Positions 1-8,720 of a stretch of DNA of 33,908 nt are shown here, piece after piece. The position numbers and the translations under genes were made by a program. Under the pieces are notes generated by a model. The model searched no databases. It saw only the letters and a list, made by a program, of their open reading frames with translations, and had not been told where the DNA came from. The stretch comes from Bacteroidales bacterium (GTDB lineage: Bacteria; Bacteroidota; Bacteroidia; Bacteroidales; JAADGE01), in contig JAOZMB010000020.1 in assembly GCA_029934515.1 (NCBI GenBank), forward strand, positions 1 through 33,908, read 5' to 3'. The first letter of the stretch is position 1, and each line of letters begins with the position of its first letter.

Positions 1-87
1 TTCGAGGTCGCCACGGTAGGCATGTTCTCTCGAAATTCCAGACTTCAAACGTTTACTTATACTTTTTATATATTTTTCAATTGTCAT
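1..87 (-). CDS. N-terminus of a type IIG/ISP-like restriction-modification or DNA methyltransferase protein (partial)
   Basis: Reading leftwards from an ATG at 85-87, 29 codons stay open to the window edge. The peptide ends in REHAYRGDLE. A short helical N-terminus followed by 'EH(T/S/A)YRGDL' is, from general knowledge, typical of the start of large single-chain restriction-methylation proteins (type ISP/IIG, about 1000 residues). No catalytic motif lies inside the window, so function rests on this N-terminal signature only. It is divergent from the gene at 344, with 256 bp between them. Confidence 0.5.
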   Translation of the reverse strand, partial: MTIEKYIKSISKRLKSGISREHAYRGDLE

Positions 88-258
88 TTTTCTGATTTAT
101 TTATTAATATTTATGCAATACGAAATATTGTTTATTTAATCATGACACATTGCAATTTGCCACGATAATTATTATGTTTATTCTATCTTAATCTTATTTA
201 TTTCTTTTTCTTTTACAAAAAGGACAAAATTCTTTTTTATTAAAAAAAAAAATTTTAG

Positions 259-266
259 TATCTTTG
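259..266 (+). promoter_or_regulatory. Bacteroidota -7 box (TATCTTTG)
   Basis: TATCTTTG fits the Bacteroidota -7 consensus TAnnTTTG and sits 77 nt before the start codon at 344. No clear TTTG is found at the -33 distance; that stretch is poly-T/poly-A. The likely target is the exported repeat protein gene. Confidence 0.4.
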
Positions 267-343
267 CAAAGATATAAAATTTTACAAAAATTAAAGAAGA
301 TTTAAACTTAACCAGTTTCTATTATTACTTAATACATAATTAA

Positions 344-1069
344 ATGAAAAAAATATTTATTATTTCAACCTTATTATTTATTTGTTGTATATACATCAGT
401 ATTTGTAAATCACAAAATTTTTCAATAAATAATATAAATTTGCTAAAAAATGAACTTGATACTATTTCAAAAAAAAAATTATCCATCAATTCAGTAGCAG
501 TTAATGAAAAAGGAGATTGGATAATTTTTTTTGGTGATATGGGGTTTTCATTTATTGATATGCCAGATAAACTTACAAAAAAAATAACAGAGTTAAACAA
601 ATCTGAAAAAAATCTTAAAGATATTGATTTTTTTGGCAATGATTCATGGCTTATAATTGCAGAAAAGAATGATTTTTTTGGACATCTATTACCACAAAAT
701 ATAACAAATTCATTAAAAAATATTAATTCGCATCGAAGAAATATTACAAATGTATGCTCTTCAAAAAATAAAAATATTATACTCTTTGACAAAAATTCGT
801 ATTACAAATATGGTATATCAGAAGGAATCAAGAAAAAATTGAAATCACTAAGAAAAAGAAATCAACATATTAAAGATATTGCAATCACAAACAAATATTG
901 GGTTATTTTGTATGCCAAAAATGGTTTGGCATACTATAACATTCCTGATGATTTATCTTCAAAAATAAAAGAAATAAATAATGCTGGAAAGGAAATAAAT
1001 AAAATATTTTTCTTAAAAGATAAATGGATATTAATTTTTGATATATACAAATATGAATGTAACTTTTAG
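344..1069 (+). CDS. Exported protein with about four ~42-residue repeats, function unknown
   Basis: 241 residues. The N-terminus (MKKIFIISTLLFICCIYISICKSQ) is a signal peptide, so the protein is exported. From about residue 56 the chain repeats a ~42-residue unit of the form 'xWxIxF...G...(I/M)P..L..KI.E.N.....I.dI.F...': four units plus the first strand of a fifth (DKWILIFD) before the stop. Alternating strand-turn-helix spacing suggests a beta-propeller-like or solenoid fold, but I cannot place it in a named family. The protein may be truncated, because the last unit is incomplete. It converges with the gene at 1090-2070 with only 20 bp between stops. Confidence 0.7.
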   Translation: MKKIFIISTLLFICCIYISICKSQNFSINNINLLKNELDTISKKKLSINSVAVNEKGDWIIFFGDMGFSFIDMPDKLTKKITELNKSEKNLKDIDFFGNDSWLIIAEKNDFFGHLLPQNITNSLKNINSHRRNITNVCSSKNKNIILFDKNSYYKYGISEGIKKKLKSLRKRNQHIKDIAITNKYWVILYAKNGLAYYNIPDDLSSKIKEINNAGKEINKIFFLKDKWILIFDIYKYECNF

Positions 1070-1089
1070 AAAAATATTTTGTCAAAATT

Positions 1090-2070
1090 CTAATAAAAAA
1101 ATTTCTTATTTAAATTAGTGTTATTAGATAATAACATTGTAAGCTCTATTGGAGTTGGGTCTATTGTGTTTAATATCATATCATTAGCAAATTCCATATA
1201 TTCTTTTTTTGTCATCTCAGGTCTTTGTTTGCGTTCTTCAATATATTTTATTATTACTTCATTTTTTGTAGTATAAAAATGTTCCCAAGCGTCTTTATGG
1301 TCGTCTAACTGGCTAACAATATCTAAGAAATTTTCGTACATATGTTTATACCCCCAAGCTCCTATAATACCATTTTCGCTTGTTATTTTATCAGCCATAC
1401 TAATAAGATAATTAATATAAAATAAGAACTTAAAATTTAAATCGCCCCATGTATCGAGATATACAGTATCAAATTTTTCAGTTGTATTTTGCATAAAATT
1501 TTCAATAGTGTCATAAACTATTTTAATTTTTTTGTCTTTAAAATTATCCAACAATATCTTACCAATAACATCAACAATATCTTTATCGTTATCAACAATT
1601 GTAATGCTTTCTACAGGACGATCCAATGCGAAAATATACTGCGGATAAATACCAAGACCAAGACCACCAGCAAGTACATTTCCTTTTGCAATTTTTGCAA
1701 CATTGTACATGTTAGTTATTTCATTTATGTTATTTGACATCCATACTCTTGGTGGAAATATAAACTCGTAAAGTTCTTTTGGCATTTGTTGGTTTATATA
1801 TTCACCACTCGATGATTGTTGTATAAAATTACTTATATTCTTGTAATCAGGAGGTCTAACAACAGAAGTCAATGTTTTCCCATGTATATTTGATACCTTT
1901 TTTGTTGTATCTTTATCAACAATAAAATACTCATCAAAAATAGTTCTTTTATCTACCCAAAAGCTAAGACCTTCGCTCCTATAAATTTCAGGAGGCATAA
2001 TTAAATCAATATCTTTAATTTTTTCATTAAAAATTTTGTCTTCAAAACGTGGATTAAATTTTTTTGTCAT
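1090..2070 (-). CDS. Spermidine synthase-like / class I SAM-fold protein
   Basis: 326 residues, no signal peptide. The centre shows a Rossmann methyltransferase core: motif I GNVLAGGLGLG (about 130-140), an acidic end of strand 2 in ITIVDNDKD (157-163, D160), and FDTVYLDTWGD (200-210) at the position of the catalytic/motif IV strand. This arrangement is that of spermidine-synthase-fold proteins, in which an Asp-rich loop follows strand 4. The family can act as aminopropyltransferase or methyltransferase; substrate residues cannot be judged here. The N-terminal ~100 residues are not recognised. Upstream are a possible -7 box (2293-2300) and a copy of a short repeat (2193-2214) shared with two other gene leaders. 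Confidence 0.6.
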   Translation of the reverse strand: MTKKFNPRFEDKIFNEKIKDIDLIMPPEIYRSEGLSFWVDKRTIFDEYFIVDKDTTKKVSNIHGKTLTSVVRPPDYKNISNFIQQSSSGEYINQQMPKELYEFIFPPRVWMSNNINEITNMYNVAKIAKGNVLAGGLGLGIYPQYIFALDRPVESITIVDNDKDIVDVIGKILLDNFKDKKIKIVYDTIENFMQNTTEKFDTVYLDTWGDLNFKFLFYINYLISMADKITSENGIIGAWGYKHMYENFLDIVSQLDDHKDAWEHFYTTKNEVIIKYIEERKQRPEMTKKEYMEFANDMILNTIDPTPIELTMLLSNNTNLNKKFFY

Positions 2071-2499
2071 AATTTTATTAAATTAATTTATATATAAAAG
2101 AATAAAAAATAATATATTAATCGTTAAAACTCCAACAACAACATATTATCATTATTGTAAACACATCAAATTTTGAGTATTTCTTTTTACTTAGTAATTG
2201 TTAAAAAATAACTTATTATTTCTAAGTCGATTTTTTTTGGAGCATGAAAGCGAAAAATATCTTTTACTTGCTGGTAATTATCCTTAAAAAAACAAAGATA
2301 AGAATATATTTGAATTTATAATAATTTTTTTGCAAAAAGTTAAGTCTCAAATTAATATAATGATAGAAAAGTGTTGTAAAACATTAAATTATGTTCATTT
2401 CGAACAAGTTTTTTTAATTTTGGTGTGTTTTCTTTAAAATATTAAATTACTTTTCTATAAATCAAGACAATAGCAATTTACTGAAACTCTCGAATTAAT
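2071..2499. other. Intergenic region (429 bp) with a partial leader repeat and possible promoter
   Basis: No gene is seen. On the minus strand, toward the gene starting at 2070, there is a possible -7 box TATCTTTG at 2293-2300 without a good -33 box. At 2193-2214 lies a 22-nt stretch (core GTTATTTTTTAAC on the minus strand) identical to part of the 68-bp element upstream of the PP2C gene and 21/22 identical to the one before the nuclease array, in the same orientation relative to the downstream gene. The rest is A+T-rich. Confidence 0.45.
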
Positions 2500-3960
2500 T
2501 TATAATATAGATTTTATTTTATTCTTTTTTGACATTATAAGTAAACCCATAAAAGTGAACAATCCATTTACTATAAGTATTTCAAATCCAAACTTATAAC
2601 CCCAAAAGATTTGCTCTGAGTACATATCTAACAAAAACGACAGCAAAGGTGCAAGTATAGCAATTATTGGAATATATTTGTCTGTTGATTCTATTTTTGT
2701 AAATAATCCAAAAGCAAACAAACCTAGAATAGGTCCGTAAGTAAATGCAGCAACTTTAAATACAGCATTTATAACACTGCTATTGTTAATAGATTTAAAA
2801 ATTATTATTACAAAAAATAACAAAATAGAAAATCCTATATGTACAAGTCTTTTTTTTAATTTTGTTTTGCTTCCGTTGTCATTAATATTTAAGTTTAAGA
2901 AATCAACACAAAATGATGTTGTAAGAGCTGTAAGGGCGGAGTCGGCACTTGAAAAAGCGGCTGCCGTTATTCCAAGCAAAAAAACAATTCCTGCAAATAA
3001 TGAAAAATGTTCTAAGGCAAGCATAGGATAAAGTTCATCGGTACTGTCTGGCAAAACAATCCCTGACCGAGCCGCATAAATATAAAGCAAAGCACCAAGC
3101 GAAAGGAAAATAAGATTTACTGGAACGAGTATAATGCTGAACCAAAACATATTTTTACGAGCATCTTTTAAGTTTTTGCAAGTCAGATTTTTTTGCATCA
3201 TATCTTGGTCAAGACCAGTCATTACTATTGCAATAAAAGCGCCAGAGAAAAATTGTTTAAAGAAATTTGTTTTTGATTTAAAATCCCAGTCAAAAATTTT
3301 TGAATGTTCGCTTTGACTTATTAAATCAAAAAGACCTACAAAATCTGTATTTAATTCATTTAATATAATAAAAATACTGATAACTACCGCTGAGAGCATA
3401 AAAAATGTTTGTAAAGTATCAGTCCATACGATTGTTTTTATTCCTGCTTTGAATGTATATATCCAAATTAAAGAAATAGTTATGATTACAGTAACAGGAA
3501 AAGGAATATTAAAACTGTCAAAAAAACCAGCCTGTAATACTCCAGCGACAAGAAACAAACGAAAAGAAGAGCCAGTAACTCTTGATAATATAAAAAAAGC
3601 GGAGCCTGTTTTGTATGACCTGATTCCAAATCTTTTTTGTAGATAAGTGTAAATAGATACCAAGTTTAAACGATAATAAACTGGTAATAAAACTGTTCCG
3701 ATAACAAAATATCCAAGCAAATAGCCCAAGACCATCTGGAAGTAATAAAAATTTGAATTTGCAACTTCTCCGGGCAAAGAAATAAAAGTTACACCAGATA
3801 AAGAAGCACCTATCATACCAAAAGCAACAAGAAACCATGGAGATTTTTTATTAGCAGTAAAAAATGATGCCGTATTAGCTTTCCTGCCTGTTATGTAAGA
3901 AATAATAATTAGTAAGGAAAAATATCCAGCAATGACTACAAATACAGTTAATGGAGACAT
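2500..3960 (-). CDS. Sodium:solute symporter (SSS family)
   Basis: 486 residues, almost all in hydrophobic helices (about 13), the usual size and topology of the Na+/solute symporter family (SLC5-like). Early segments GMIGASLSGVTFISLPGEV and the later LGITAAAFSSADSALTALTT match the TM1 sodium-site region and the conserved 'SSADS.L.alst' TM8 motif of the family. Bacterial members import sugars, amino acids, sialic acid or similar; the substrate cannot be read here. It lies 47 bp downstream of the WD40-caspase gene on the same strand and may be co-transcribed with it, though a functional link is not obvious. Confidence 0.85.
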   Translation of the reverse strand: MSPLTVFVVIAGYFSLLIIISYITGRKANTASFFTANKKSPWFLVAFGMIGASLSGVTFISLPGEVANSNFYYFQMVLGYLLGYFVIGTVLLPVYYRLNLVSIYTYLQKRFGIRSYKTGSAFFILSRVTGSSFRLFLVAGVLQAGFFDSFNIPFPVTVIITISLIWIYTFKAGIKTIVWTDTLQTFFMLSAVVISIFIILNELNTDFVGLFDLISQSEHSKIFDWDFKSKTNFFKQFFSGAFIAIVMTGLDQDMMQKNLTCKNLKDARKNMFWFSIILVPVNLIFLSLGALLYIYAARSGIVLPDSTDELYPMLALEHFSLFAGIVFLLGITAAAFSSADSALTALTTSFCVDFLNLNINDNGSKTKLKKRLVHIGFSILLFFVIIIFKSINNSSVINAVFKVAAFTYGPILGLFAFGLFTKIESTDKYIPIIAILAPLLSFLLDMYSEQIFWGYKFGFEILIVNGLFTFMGLLIMSKKNKIKSIL

Positions 3961-4007
3961 GATTAAAGTTTTTTTGTTTATAAAAAATGTATAACAATCT
4001 GATTTTG

Positions 4008-6116
4008 TTATTTTTTCAATTTAAAAATAAAGTCTCCTCCTTCGTCGCCTACGTTAAGTATATCGCCGAACTGAGGAGTGTTAGGGCTGTTGTTGCCTAC
4101 TGGAATTTCTATTTCGCCGAACAATTCTGATGCAGACATATATTTTTGTTTATTGTTTTCTAATTTTTGTAACAGATATTTAAAAAATACGCTCTTGTTT
4201 GGAACAGTTTTAATACCTCCGCTTGTTATTGCGTTTCGGCTTTTTAAAGAATGTTTTTTTTTATAAGCAACAGTTTTTTTTTTTTGCAATTCTCTTTTTT
4301 TAAAAATACTGCCGCTGAAACAAGCATCGCTGATTAACAATGTATGTTTTGATTTAATACTTTTTATATTATTTGATAATGTTGTGTTGTAGATGTAGGT
4401 ATCAGGAAATCCGTTTTCGGCATTTGCGGGTATCCAATAACCAACAGCACTTTCTTTGTCGTAATCGCCGTGACCAGCATAAAAAATAATTAAATTATCT
4501 TGTTTTGTAATAATTTTTTTTAGTTTCAAAAATTCTCTGATAATTTGTTTTCTTGTGGGATTTAAAAGCAATGTAATATTTTCTTTTTCAAAACTGTATT
4601 TTTTATTTAAAATATTAGAAAATTTTGTTGCATCTTTTGTTGGTTCGTTTTTGAGGTCAGGAATTTCAGTGTCTTCGTACTCGCTTACGCCTATTATAAG
4701 AGCATAATATTCTCCTGTCTCAAAAGTATCTGAATTTATTTCGACCAGATTTATTTCAGCTGGCTTTTTACCAGATTTCCGTATTATTGTAAATGTTTCT
4801 GTATTTGTATTTTGTTTTATATCTGTTGCACTTACAGTAAATGTATTCTCTCCGTAAGCCAAAAAAATATTTTTTGAAAATTTATTATTTTCTACAAAAG
4901 CCTCTTCGCCGTTTACAAGGACTTCAAGTATTCCGCTTGCATCATTTACCTGTCCTTGAATTGTTATTTCTTTATTTTGAACAACTGGCTTCAAACCACG
5001 TGAAACTTCGGGAGAAGTTATTATTATTTCAGGAGGAGTTTTATCCAATATTGTCGGTTTGTGCTTTTTTTCCTTTTTAATTATTGTTATTTCAGGAGGA
5101 GTTTTATCTACTGTTATAATATTATTATTAGAACTTCCGACTCCTCTTAATTTATAAATTATTGCTGTTCCGTTCTTAAAGCCAGAAGCCAAAAATTTAC
5201 CATCTGGACTGAAACAAACATTTTTGACATAACTTGTGTTGTATAATGTAGTTTCCAGAGATTCAAAATTATCGTTGTTTTTTTTATAAATTTTTACAGT
5301 TTTATCCCACGAACCAGAAGCTAAAAATTTTCCATCTGGACTGAAACAAACACTATAAATAAAATTTGTGTGGTCTGAAATAGTTTTCAACAATCCAAAA
5401 TTATCGTTATTTTTTTTATAAATTTTCACAGTATTATCCGAAGACCCAGAAGCCAAAAACTTACTGTCTGGACTAAAACAAACGCTAAAAATCAAATTTG
5501 TATGTTCTGAGATAGTTTTCAAAAGTTCAAAATTATCTCCATTTTTTTTATAAATTTTCACAGTTTTATCATCTGATCCAGAAGCCAAAAACTTACCATC
5601 TGGACTGAAACAAACGCTTCTCACCCAATCGCTGTGTTCTGAGATAGTTTTCAAAAGTTCAAAATTATCTTCATTTTTCTTATAAATTTTTATAGTATTA
5701 TCTCTGGACCCAGAAGCAAAAAATTTTCCATCTGGACTGAAACAAACACTAAAAACCAAATGACTATGGTCTGAAAAAGTTTTAATAATTTTCATATCAG
5801 ATAAGCGAAGAATTGCTATATCATTACTGGTTTTATATCTTGAAAAAGCCATAAATTTTTCATCAGGGGAAAAACTTACAGTTCCCGCATAATTACTGCT
5901 GTTTCCTTTATGACTCCACAATTTATTAAAATTCTTGTCATATAATTCTACTGTATTATCTTCCACTGTTAAGGCAAAATAATTTCCTTTCAGCGAAAAT
6001 TCCAAATCACAAACAGGTCTTGCATATTTTAGTGTTTTATGTTTTACAGCATTAAATTGTGCCATGCTTATCATTGCAATAATCAGTAAACTTAAACTAA
6101 GAGTAATTCTTTTCAT
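4008..6116 (-). CDS. Exported WD40 repeat / Ig-like / caspase (C14) fusion protein
   Basis: 702 residues. A signal peptide (about 1-20) is followed by WD40-like repeats (about 25-323), an Ig-like beta domain similar to bacterial 'TPPEI...GxvxDxsGI..v.VNG' domains (about 338-446), and a C-terminal caspase-family peptidase domain (about 469-700). The catalytic pair is visible: His549 in FYAGHGDYD and Cys599 in ISDACFSGS. Four or five central WD units are nearly identical (unit about 44 residues containing SVCFSPDGKFLASGS), showing recent tandem duplication. The linker carries a duplicated DKTPPEI motif. WD40-caspase fusions are known in Bacteroidota and cyanobacteria; an exported one would work in the periplasm or outside. 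A probable promoter lies at 6142-6170. Confidence 0.9.
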   Translation of the reverse strand: MKRITLSLSLLIIAMISMAQFNAVKHKTLKYARPVCDLEFSLKGNYFALTVEDNTVELYDKNFNKLWSHKGNSSNYAGTVSFSPDEKFMAFSRYKTSNDIAILRLSDMKIIKTFSDHSHLVFSVCFSPDGKFFASGSRDNTIKIYKKNEDNFELLKTISEHSDWVRSVCFSPDGKFLASGSDDKTVKIYKKNGDNFELLKTISEHTNLIFSVCFSPDSKFLASGSSDNTVKIYKKNNDNFGLLKTISDHTNFIYSVCFSPDGKFLASGSWDKTVKIYKKNNDNFESLETTLYNTSYVKNVCFSPDGKFLASGFKNGTAIIYKLRGVGSSNNNIITVDKTPPEITIIKKEKKHKPTILDKTPPEIIITSPEVSRGLKPVVQNKEITIQGQVNDASGILEVLVNGEEAFVENNKFSKNIFLAYGENTFTVSATDIKQNTNTETFTIIRKSGKKPAEINLVEINSDTFETGEYYALIIGVSEYEDTEIPDLKNEPTKDATKFSNILNKKYSFEKENITLLLNPTRKQIIREFLKLKKIITKQDNLIIFYAGHGDYDKESAVGYWIPANAENGFPDTYIYNTTLSNNIKSIKSKHTLLISDACFSGSIFKKRELQKKKTVAYKKKHSLKSRNAITSGGIKTVPNKSVFFKYLLQKLENNKQKYMSASELFGEIEIPVGNNSPNTPQFGDILNVGDEGGDFIFKLKK
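5147..5783 (-). repeat. Tandem WD40-encoding repeats (~132-bp unit)
   Basis: This part of the WD40-caspase gene encodes residues 112-323 as successive units of about 44 residues. The central ones differ at only a few positions (for example ELLKTISEHSDWVRSVCF and ELLKTISEHTNLIFSVCF). Differences are concentrated in the residues just before SVCFSPDGKF, which in WD40 folds lie on the top face of the propeller. Confidence 0.75.
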
Positions 6117-6141
6117 AATACTAATTTAAAAAAAATATTTA

Positions 6142-6170
6142 CAAAAATAAAAAAAACAAACAAATACAAA
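6142..6170 (-). promoter_or_regulatory. Putative promoter of the WD40-caspase gene
   Basis: On the minus strand TTTG (6167-6170), a 17-nt spacer and TATTTTTG (6142-6149) fit the Bacteroidota promoter pattern. The -7 box lies 25 nt before the start codon. An alternative TTG at 6171-6173 gives a 21-nt spacer. Confidence 0.4.
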
Positions 6171-6200
6171 CAATAAATCGTTTTTTTTTCATATAATTTT

Positions 6201-6230
6201 TTTGCCGTTGTGTAAAAAAATGTACTTTTG
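6201..6230 (+). promoter_or_regulatory. Putative promoter of rmlA
   Basis: TTTG (6201-6204), an 18-nt spacer and TACTTTTG (6223-6230) match the Bacteroidota -33/-7 consensus. Transcription would start near 6237, giving a leader of about 110 nt that contains the repeat at 6289-6314. It is back-to-back with the promoter of the WD40-caspase gene. Confidence 0.5.
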
Positions 6231-6288
6231 TAAAATTTTAGTAAGATGCTTTTTAGTGTTTTGTTTATTATATTTTTTGCGTTAAGTT

Positions 6289-6314
6289 GCGGTGATAACA
6301 CAGCACAGGCGCAG
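6289..6314 (+). repeat. Degenerate copy of the repeat flanking the Fic gene
   Basis: Aligned without gaps, 21 of 26 bases match the repeat at 21538-21563 (shared pattern GC.GTGA.AA.ACAGCACA..CGCAG). It lies in the presumed rmlA leader. The short open frame through it (ATG at 6246) overlaps rmlA out of frame and is not called as a gene. Confidence 0.4.
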
Positions 6315-6348
6315 TTTATAACAATTTTTAAAACTTTAATAATATATT

Positions 6349-7236
6349 ATGAAAGGAATAATTCTTGCTGGAGGTTCTGGTACTCGATTGTATCCAATAA
6401 CAAAAAGTATATCAAAACAAATCATTCCAATCTATGATAAACCGATGATTTATTATCCTTTATCCAATTTGATGATTAGCGGAATAAAAGAAATACTTAT
6501 AATCTCAACGCCAGAAGATATATCTTTATATAAAAATTTACTTAGCGATGGTTCTCAGCTCGGTATTTCAATTGAATATGCAGTTCAACCTTCTCCTGAT
6601 GGACTCGCTCAGGCTTTTTTGATTGGTGAAAATTTTATCGGAAACAGTAGTGTATGTCTAATACTTGGTGATAATCTTTTTTTTGGTTATCAATTTTCGA
6701 GTGTTCTGAAAGAGGCAGCCAAACTTCAAACAGGAGCAACTGTTTTTGGTTATTTTGTTAAATCTCCTAAAAGATACGGTGTTGTAGAATTTGATAATAA
6801 TGGCAAAGTATTGACAATAGAAGAAAAACCAGAAGAACCAAAATCAAATTATGCAGTAACTGGTCTATATTTTTATGATAATACAGTCTTGGAAAAAGCA
6901 AAAAAATTAAAACCATCAAAAAGAGGAGAATTAGAAATAACAGACCTAAACCGTTTATATTTAAACGAAAACAAGTTAAATGTAAAAATACTCGGCAGAG
7001 GAATGGCTTGGTTAGATACTGGAACTCACGAGAGTTTGCTTCAGGCTTCTAATTTTATCGCAACAATTGAATATAGACAGGGTTTGAAAATTGCATGTAT
7101 AGAAGAAATTGCATACGATAAAGGATATATAGATAAAAACCAGCTAATAGTATTGGCTAATTCAATGAGAAATAATAAATATGGTCAGTATTTATTGGAT
7201 ATTGCCAGCGGAAAAATTAATACATATAAATACTGA
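6349..7236 (+). CDS. rmlA: Glucose-1-phosphate thymidylyltransferase
   Basis: 295 residues, full length for RmlA/RfbA (about 290). It transfers dTMP to glucose-1-phosphate, the first step of dTDP-sugar (for example dTDP-L-rhamnose) synthesis in the cytoplasm. The nucleotide-binding signature [11 protein letters not shown] (8-18) is followed by [18 protein letters not shown], then [10 protein letters not shown] and the sugar-site segments [20 protein letters not shown] and [13 protein letters not shown], all characteristic of the short RmlA form. The next steps (rmlB, C, D) are not in the window. It is followed after 50 bp by mgtE on the same strand. Confidence 0.95.
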   Translation: MKGIILAGGSGTRLYPITKSISKQIIPIYDKPMIYYPLSNLMISGIKEILIISTPEDISLYKNLLSDGSQLGISIEYAVQPSPDGLAQAFLIGENFIGNSSVCLILGDNLFFGYQFSSVLKEAAKLQTGATVFGYFVKSPKRYGVVEFDNNGKVLTIEEKPEEPKSNYAVTGLYFYDNTVLEKAKKLKPSKRGELEITDLNRLYLNENKLNVKILGRGMAWLDTGTHESLLQASNFIATIEYRQGLKIACIEEIAYDKGYIDKNQLIVLANSMRNNKYGQYLLDIASGKINTYKY

Positions 7237-7286
7237 TTATTTTTTTAGATTATAGCCAATTATTAATTATCCATTAACTTAAATTT

Positions 7287-8651
7287 ATGCGTTTTGAACT
7301 AACAAGAGAATTCCTCGATGATTTAATAGAAATTATCAACAACGAAGATTCCAAGAAGGCTTTTCAAATATTAGAAGAATTGTATGCTGCGGATATTGCA
7401 GAGATTTACAATGAATTAAATATTGAACAAGCAAAATATCTTTATCTGCTAATTGACGATGGCGAGAAGGCGGCTGATGTTATTGCCGAGCTTGACGATG
7501 ACGATAGAGAACGTTTTTTGGCTGTATTGCCAAGTGATGTTATTGCTGGAAAATTTATAGACCATATGGACAGCGATGATGCCGCTGATGTTATTGCTGA
7601 TTTACCTGAAAAAAAACAAGAAGAGGTTTTACAACATATAAAAGATTTAGAGCAGGCTGGCGATATTGTTGACCTTTTGACGTATGACGAGGACACAGCT
7701 GGTGGGATAATGGCAAAAGAATATATTGCTGTTAATATTAAGATGAACCTCGAAGAAGCAATAACAGAAATAAGAAAACAAGCGGAAGAACTTGATGAGG
7801 TTTTTTATGTTTATGTTGTGAACGATGATAATATTTTACAGGGAACATTGTCGTTGAAAAGGTTACTTCTCTCGAAAACAAATAGAGATATAAAAGATAT
7901 TCATAATTCAAATGTTATAAGTGTTAAAGCTGATATGTCTGATGAAGATGCAGCTGTTCTTGCTGATAAATACGACCTTGTGGCTTTACCTGTTGTGGAT
8001 ACAATAGGAAGACTGATTGGACTGATAACTTATGATGACCTTGTTGATGTGATGCGCGAAGAAGCTGAAAAAGATTATCAAATGATATCGGGTATAACAG
8101 AAGACGTTGAACATTCAGACCGAGTATGGGTATTGACAAGAGCAAGATTACCATGGTTGTTTATTGGTTTGCTTGGTGGTATTTTTGGAGCACAAATAAT
8201 AGGTATCTTTGAAGAAGTCTTGGCAAAACATGCCACTATGGCTTTTTTTATTCCACTAATTGCAGCGATGGGAGGAAATGTTGGAGTACAATCATCTTCG
8301 ATAGTAGTACAAGGATTGGCAAATAAAACATTAAAATCAGAAAGTATTTTTAAGAAAATTTTGAAAGAACTCTCAGTATCTTTAATAAACGCAATTGTAT
8401 TGTCAAGTTTAATATTGTTATACAACCTTGTTTTCAGCGATTCGTATGCTTTAACATTTACTGTTAGTTCGGCACTTTTTATTATAATTATATTTGCCTC
8501 CGCATTCGGAACATTTGTACCGCTTGCTTTGAATTATTTAAAAATAGACCCAGCAATGGCAACTGGACCATTTATTACAACAGCAAACGATATTATTGGA
8601 TTGTTTATTTATCTAATAATCGGAGTTGCTTTATTTGGAATTATGAACTGA
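7287..8651 (+). CDS. mgtE: Magnesium transporter MgtE
   Basis: 454 residues, the normal MgtE length. The order is the acidic helical N domain (about 20-130, with LPSDVIAGKFIDHMDSDDAADV typical of the superhelical repeats), a CBS-domain pair (about 135-260), the connecting helix and five membrane helices (about 285-454). The pore signature is visible as MGGNVGVQSSSIVVQGLA (328-345) and TTANDIIGLFIYL (431-443), with Asp435 at the place of the pore Mg2+-coordinating aspartate. It works as a Mg2+-gated Mg2+ channel/transporter in the inner membrane, homodimeric in the family. A Mg2+-sensing leader is unlikely, since only 50 bp separate it from rmlA. Confidence 0.95.
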   Translation: MRFELTREFLDDLIEIINNEDSKKAFQILEELYAADIAEIYNELNIEQAKYLYLLIDDGEKAADVIAELDDDDRERFLAVLPSDVIAGKFIDHMDSDDAADVIADLPEKKQEEVLQHIKDLEQAGDIVDLLTYDEDTAGGIMAKEYIAVNIKMNLEEAITEIRKQAEELDEVFYVYVVNDDNILQGTLSLKRLLLSKTNRDIKDIHNSNVISVKADMSDEDAAVLADKYDLVALPVVDTIGRLIGLITYDDLVDVMREEAEKDYQMISGITEDVEHSDRVWVLTRARLPWLFIGLLGGIFGAQIIGIFEEVLAKHATMAFFIPLIAAMGGNVGVQSSSIVVQGLANKTLKSESIFKKILKELSVSLINAIVLSSLILLYNLVFSDSYALTFTVSSALFIIIIFASAFGTFVPLALNYLKIDPAMATGPFITTANDIIGLFIYLIIGVALFGIMN

Positions 8652-8720
8652 TAAACAATAATTATTTTTAATTTTGTACTGTTCTTCTTACTTGGCTTGC
8701 TTATTTTTTGCAAGTCTTTT

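Noticed and set aside
2370-2420. Hairpin TGTTC/GAACA followed by a T run as a terminator of the symporter gene
   Set aside because: The stem is only 5 bp and the T run is on the plus strand, the wrong side for the minus-strand gene.
6246-6437. Short plus-strand frame starting MLFSVLFIIFFALSCGDNTAQAQF, resembling a lipoprotein signal
   Set aside because: It runs out of frame into rmlA, the region is leader sequence containing the dispersed 26-bp repeat, and after the hydrophobic start the translation has no protein-like character.
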